In this document: piece after piece, positions 33,367 through 37,418 of the stretch
How positions within the stretch are numbered: the first letter of the stretch is position 1
Layout of the letters: every line of letters starts with the position of its first letter
Assembly: GCF_009720835.1 (NCBI RefSeq)
Contig: NZ_WNKZ01000064.1
Coordinates: 1-37,418, forward strand
Reading direction: 5' to 3'
Length of the DNA: 37,418 nucleotides
DNA from: Pseudoduganella buxea
GTDB lineage: Bacteria; Pseudomonadota; Gammaproteobacteria; Burkholderiales; Burkholderiaceae_D
Position numbers and translations under genes: made by a program
Notes under the pieces: generated by a model
Databases searched by the model: none
Told to the model about the DNA's origin: nothing
Seen by the model: the letters and a program-made list of their open reading frames with translations, nothing else

Positions 33367-33370
<4 letters not shown>
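33284..33370 (+). CDS. putative 28-residue leader frame coupled to the hybrid kinase
   Basis: ATG at 33284 has AGGAAG at 33272-33277, six bases upstream. The 28-codon frame (MPIRPVAANPARRASIVPTV...) ends in TGA at 33368-33370, which overlaps the ATG of the kinase gene (ATGA). The kinase start itself has no ribosome site. The arrangement suggests translational coupling, where ribosomes finishing the leader reinitiate at the kinase. The peptide has no recognised feature and might only be a leader; it is too short to prove as a gene. Confidence 0.4.

Positions 33371-37418
<4,048 letters not shown>

Overview
The window is about 37 kb of very GC-rich, densely coded bacterial DNA. Paired TonB-dependent receptors, composite GGDEF-EAL proteins, an acyl-homoserine-lactone quorum-sensing locus with an RsaM-like gene between luxI and luxR, and several small lineage-type proteins together suggest a beta-proteobacterium of the Oxalobacteraceae (Massilia/Telluria/Duganella type). 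That assignment is inference from style and gene content. No rRNA, tRNA, CRISPR array, transposase or phage gene was seen.

Region 1 (1-11024) is a plant-polysaccharide utilisation locus read entirely rightward. It holds the C-terminal end of a GH43-type glycosidase, a GH2 glycosidase, a periplasmic sugar-binding protein with two ABC permeases (no ATPase here), a LacI-family regulator, a TonB-dependent outer-membrane receptor and a complete GH43 enzyme. The 229-bp gap before the receptor holds a plausible promoter with an inverted repeat over its -10 box and a second palindrome downstream, both good candidates for LacI-type operators.

Region 2 (11119-14317) holds a PAS-GGDEF-EAL protein, a small minus-strand gene and a protein with an N-terminal Cys/His cluster. 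Region 3 (14408-19316) is a tight rightward cluster: an exported protein with one c-type heme motif, an exported DUF3616 protein, a Tat-type aldo/keto reductase, a DUF6064-like membrane protein and a second, leaderless DUF3616 protein. It looks like an uncharacterised cell-envelope redox module. A second TonB receptor (minus strand) converges on it, and an amidase-like DUF1460 lipoprotein is divergent from that receptor.

Region 4 (23500-25646) is the quorum-sensing locus luxI / rsaM-like / luxR. Two lux-box palindromes each begin 73 nt upstream of the luxI and rsaM-like start codons. Downstream lie an N-formylglutamate amidohydrolase-like exported protein and an APC amino-acid permease.

Region 5 (28344-37418) is signalling: a small protein, a Crp/Fnr-type regulator with a strong terminator, a small protein related to the one in region 2, a large PAS-PAS-GGDEF-EAL protein, a small HTH-like protein, and a very large hybrid histidine kinase that runs off the window end. 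The kinase is preceded by a 28-codon upstream frame overlapping its start codon.
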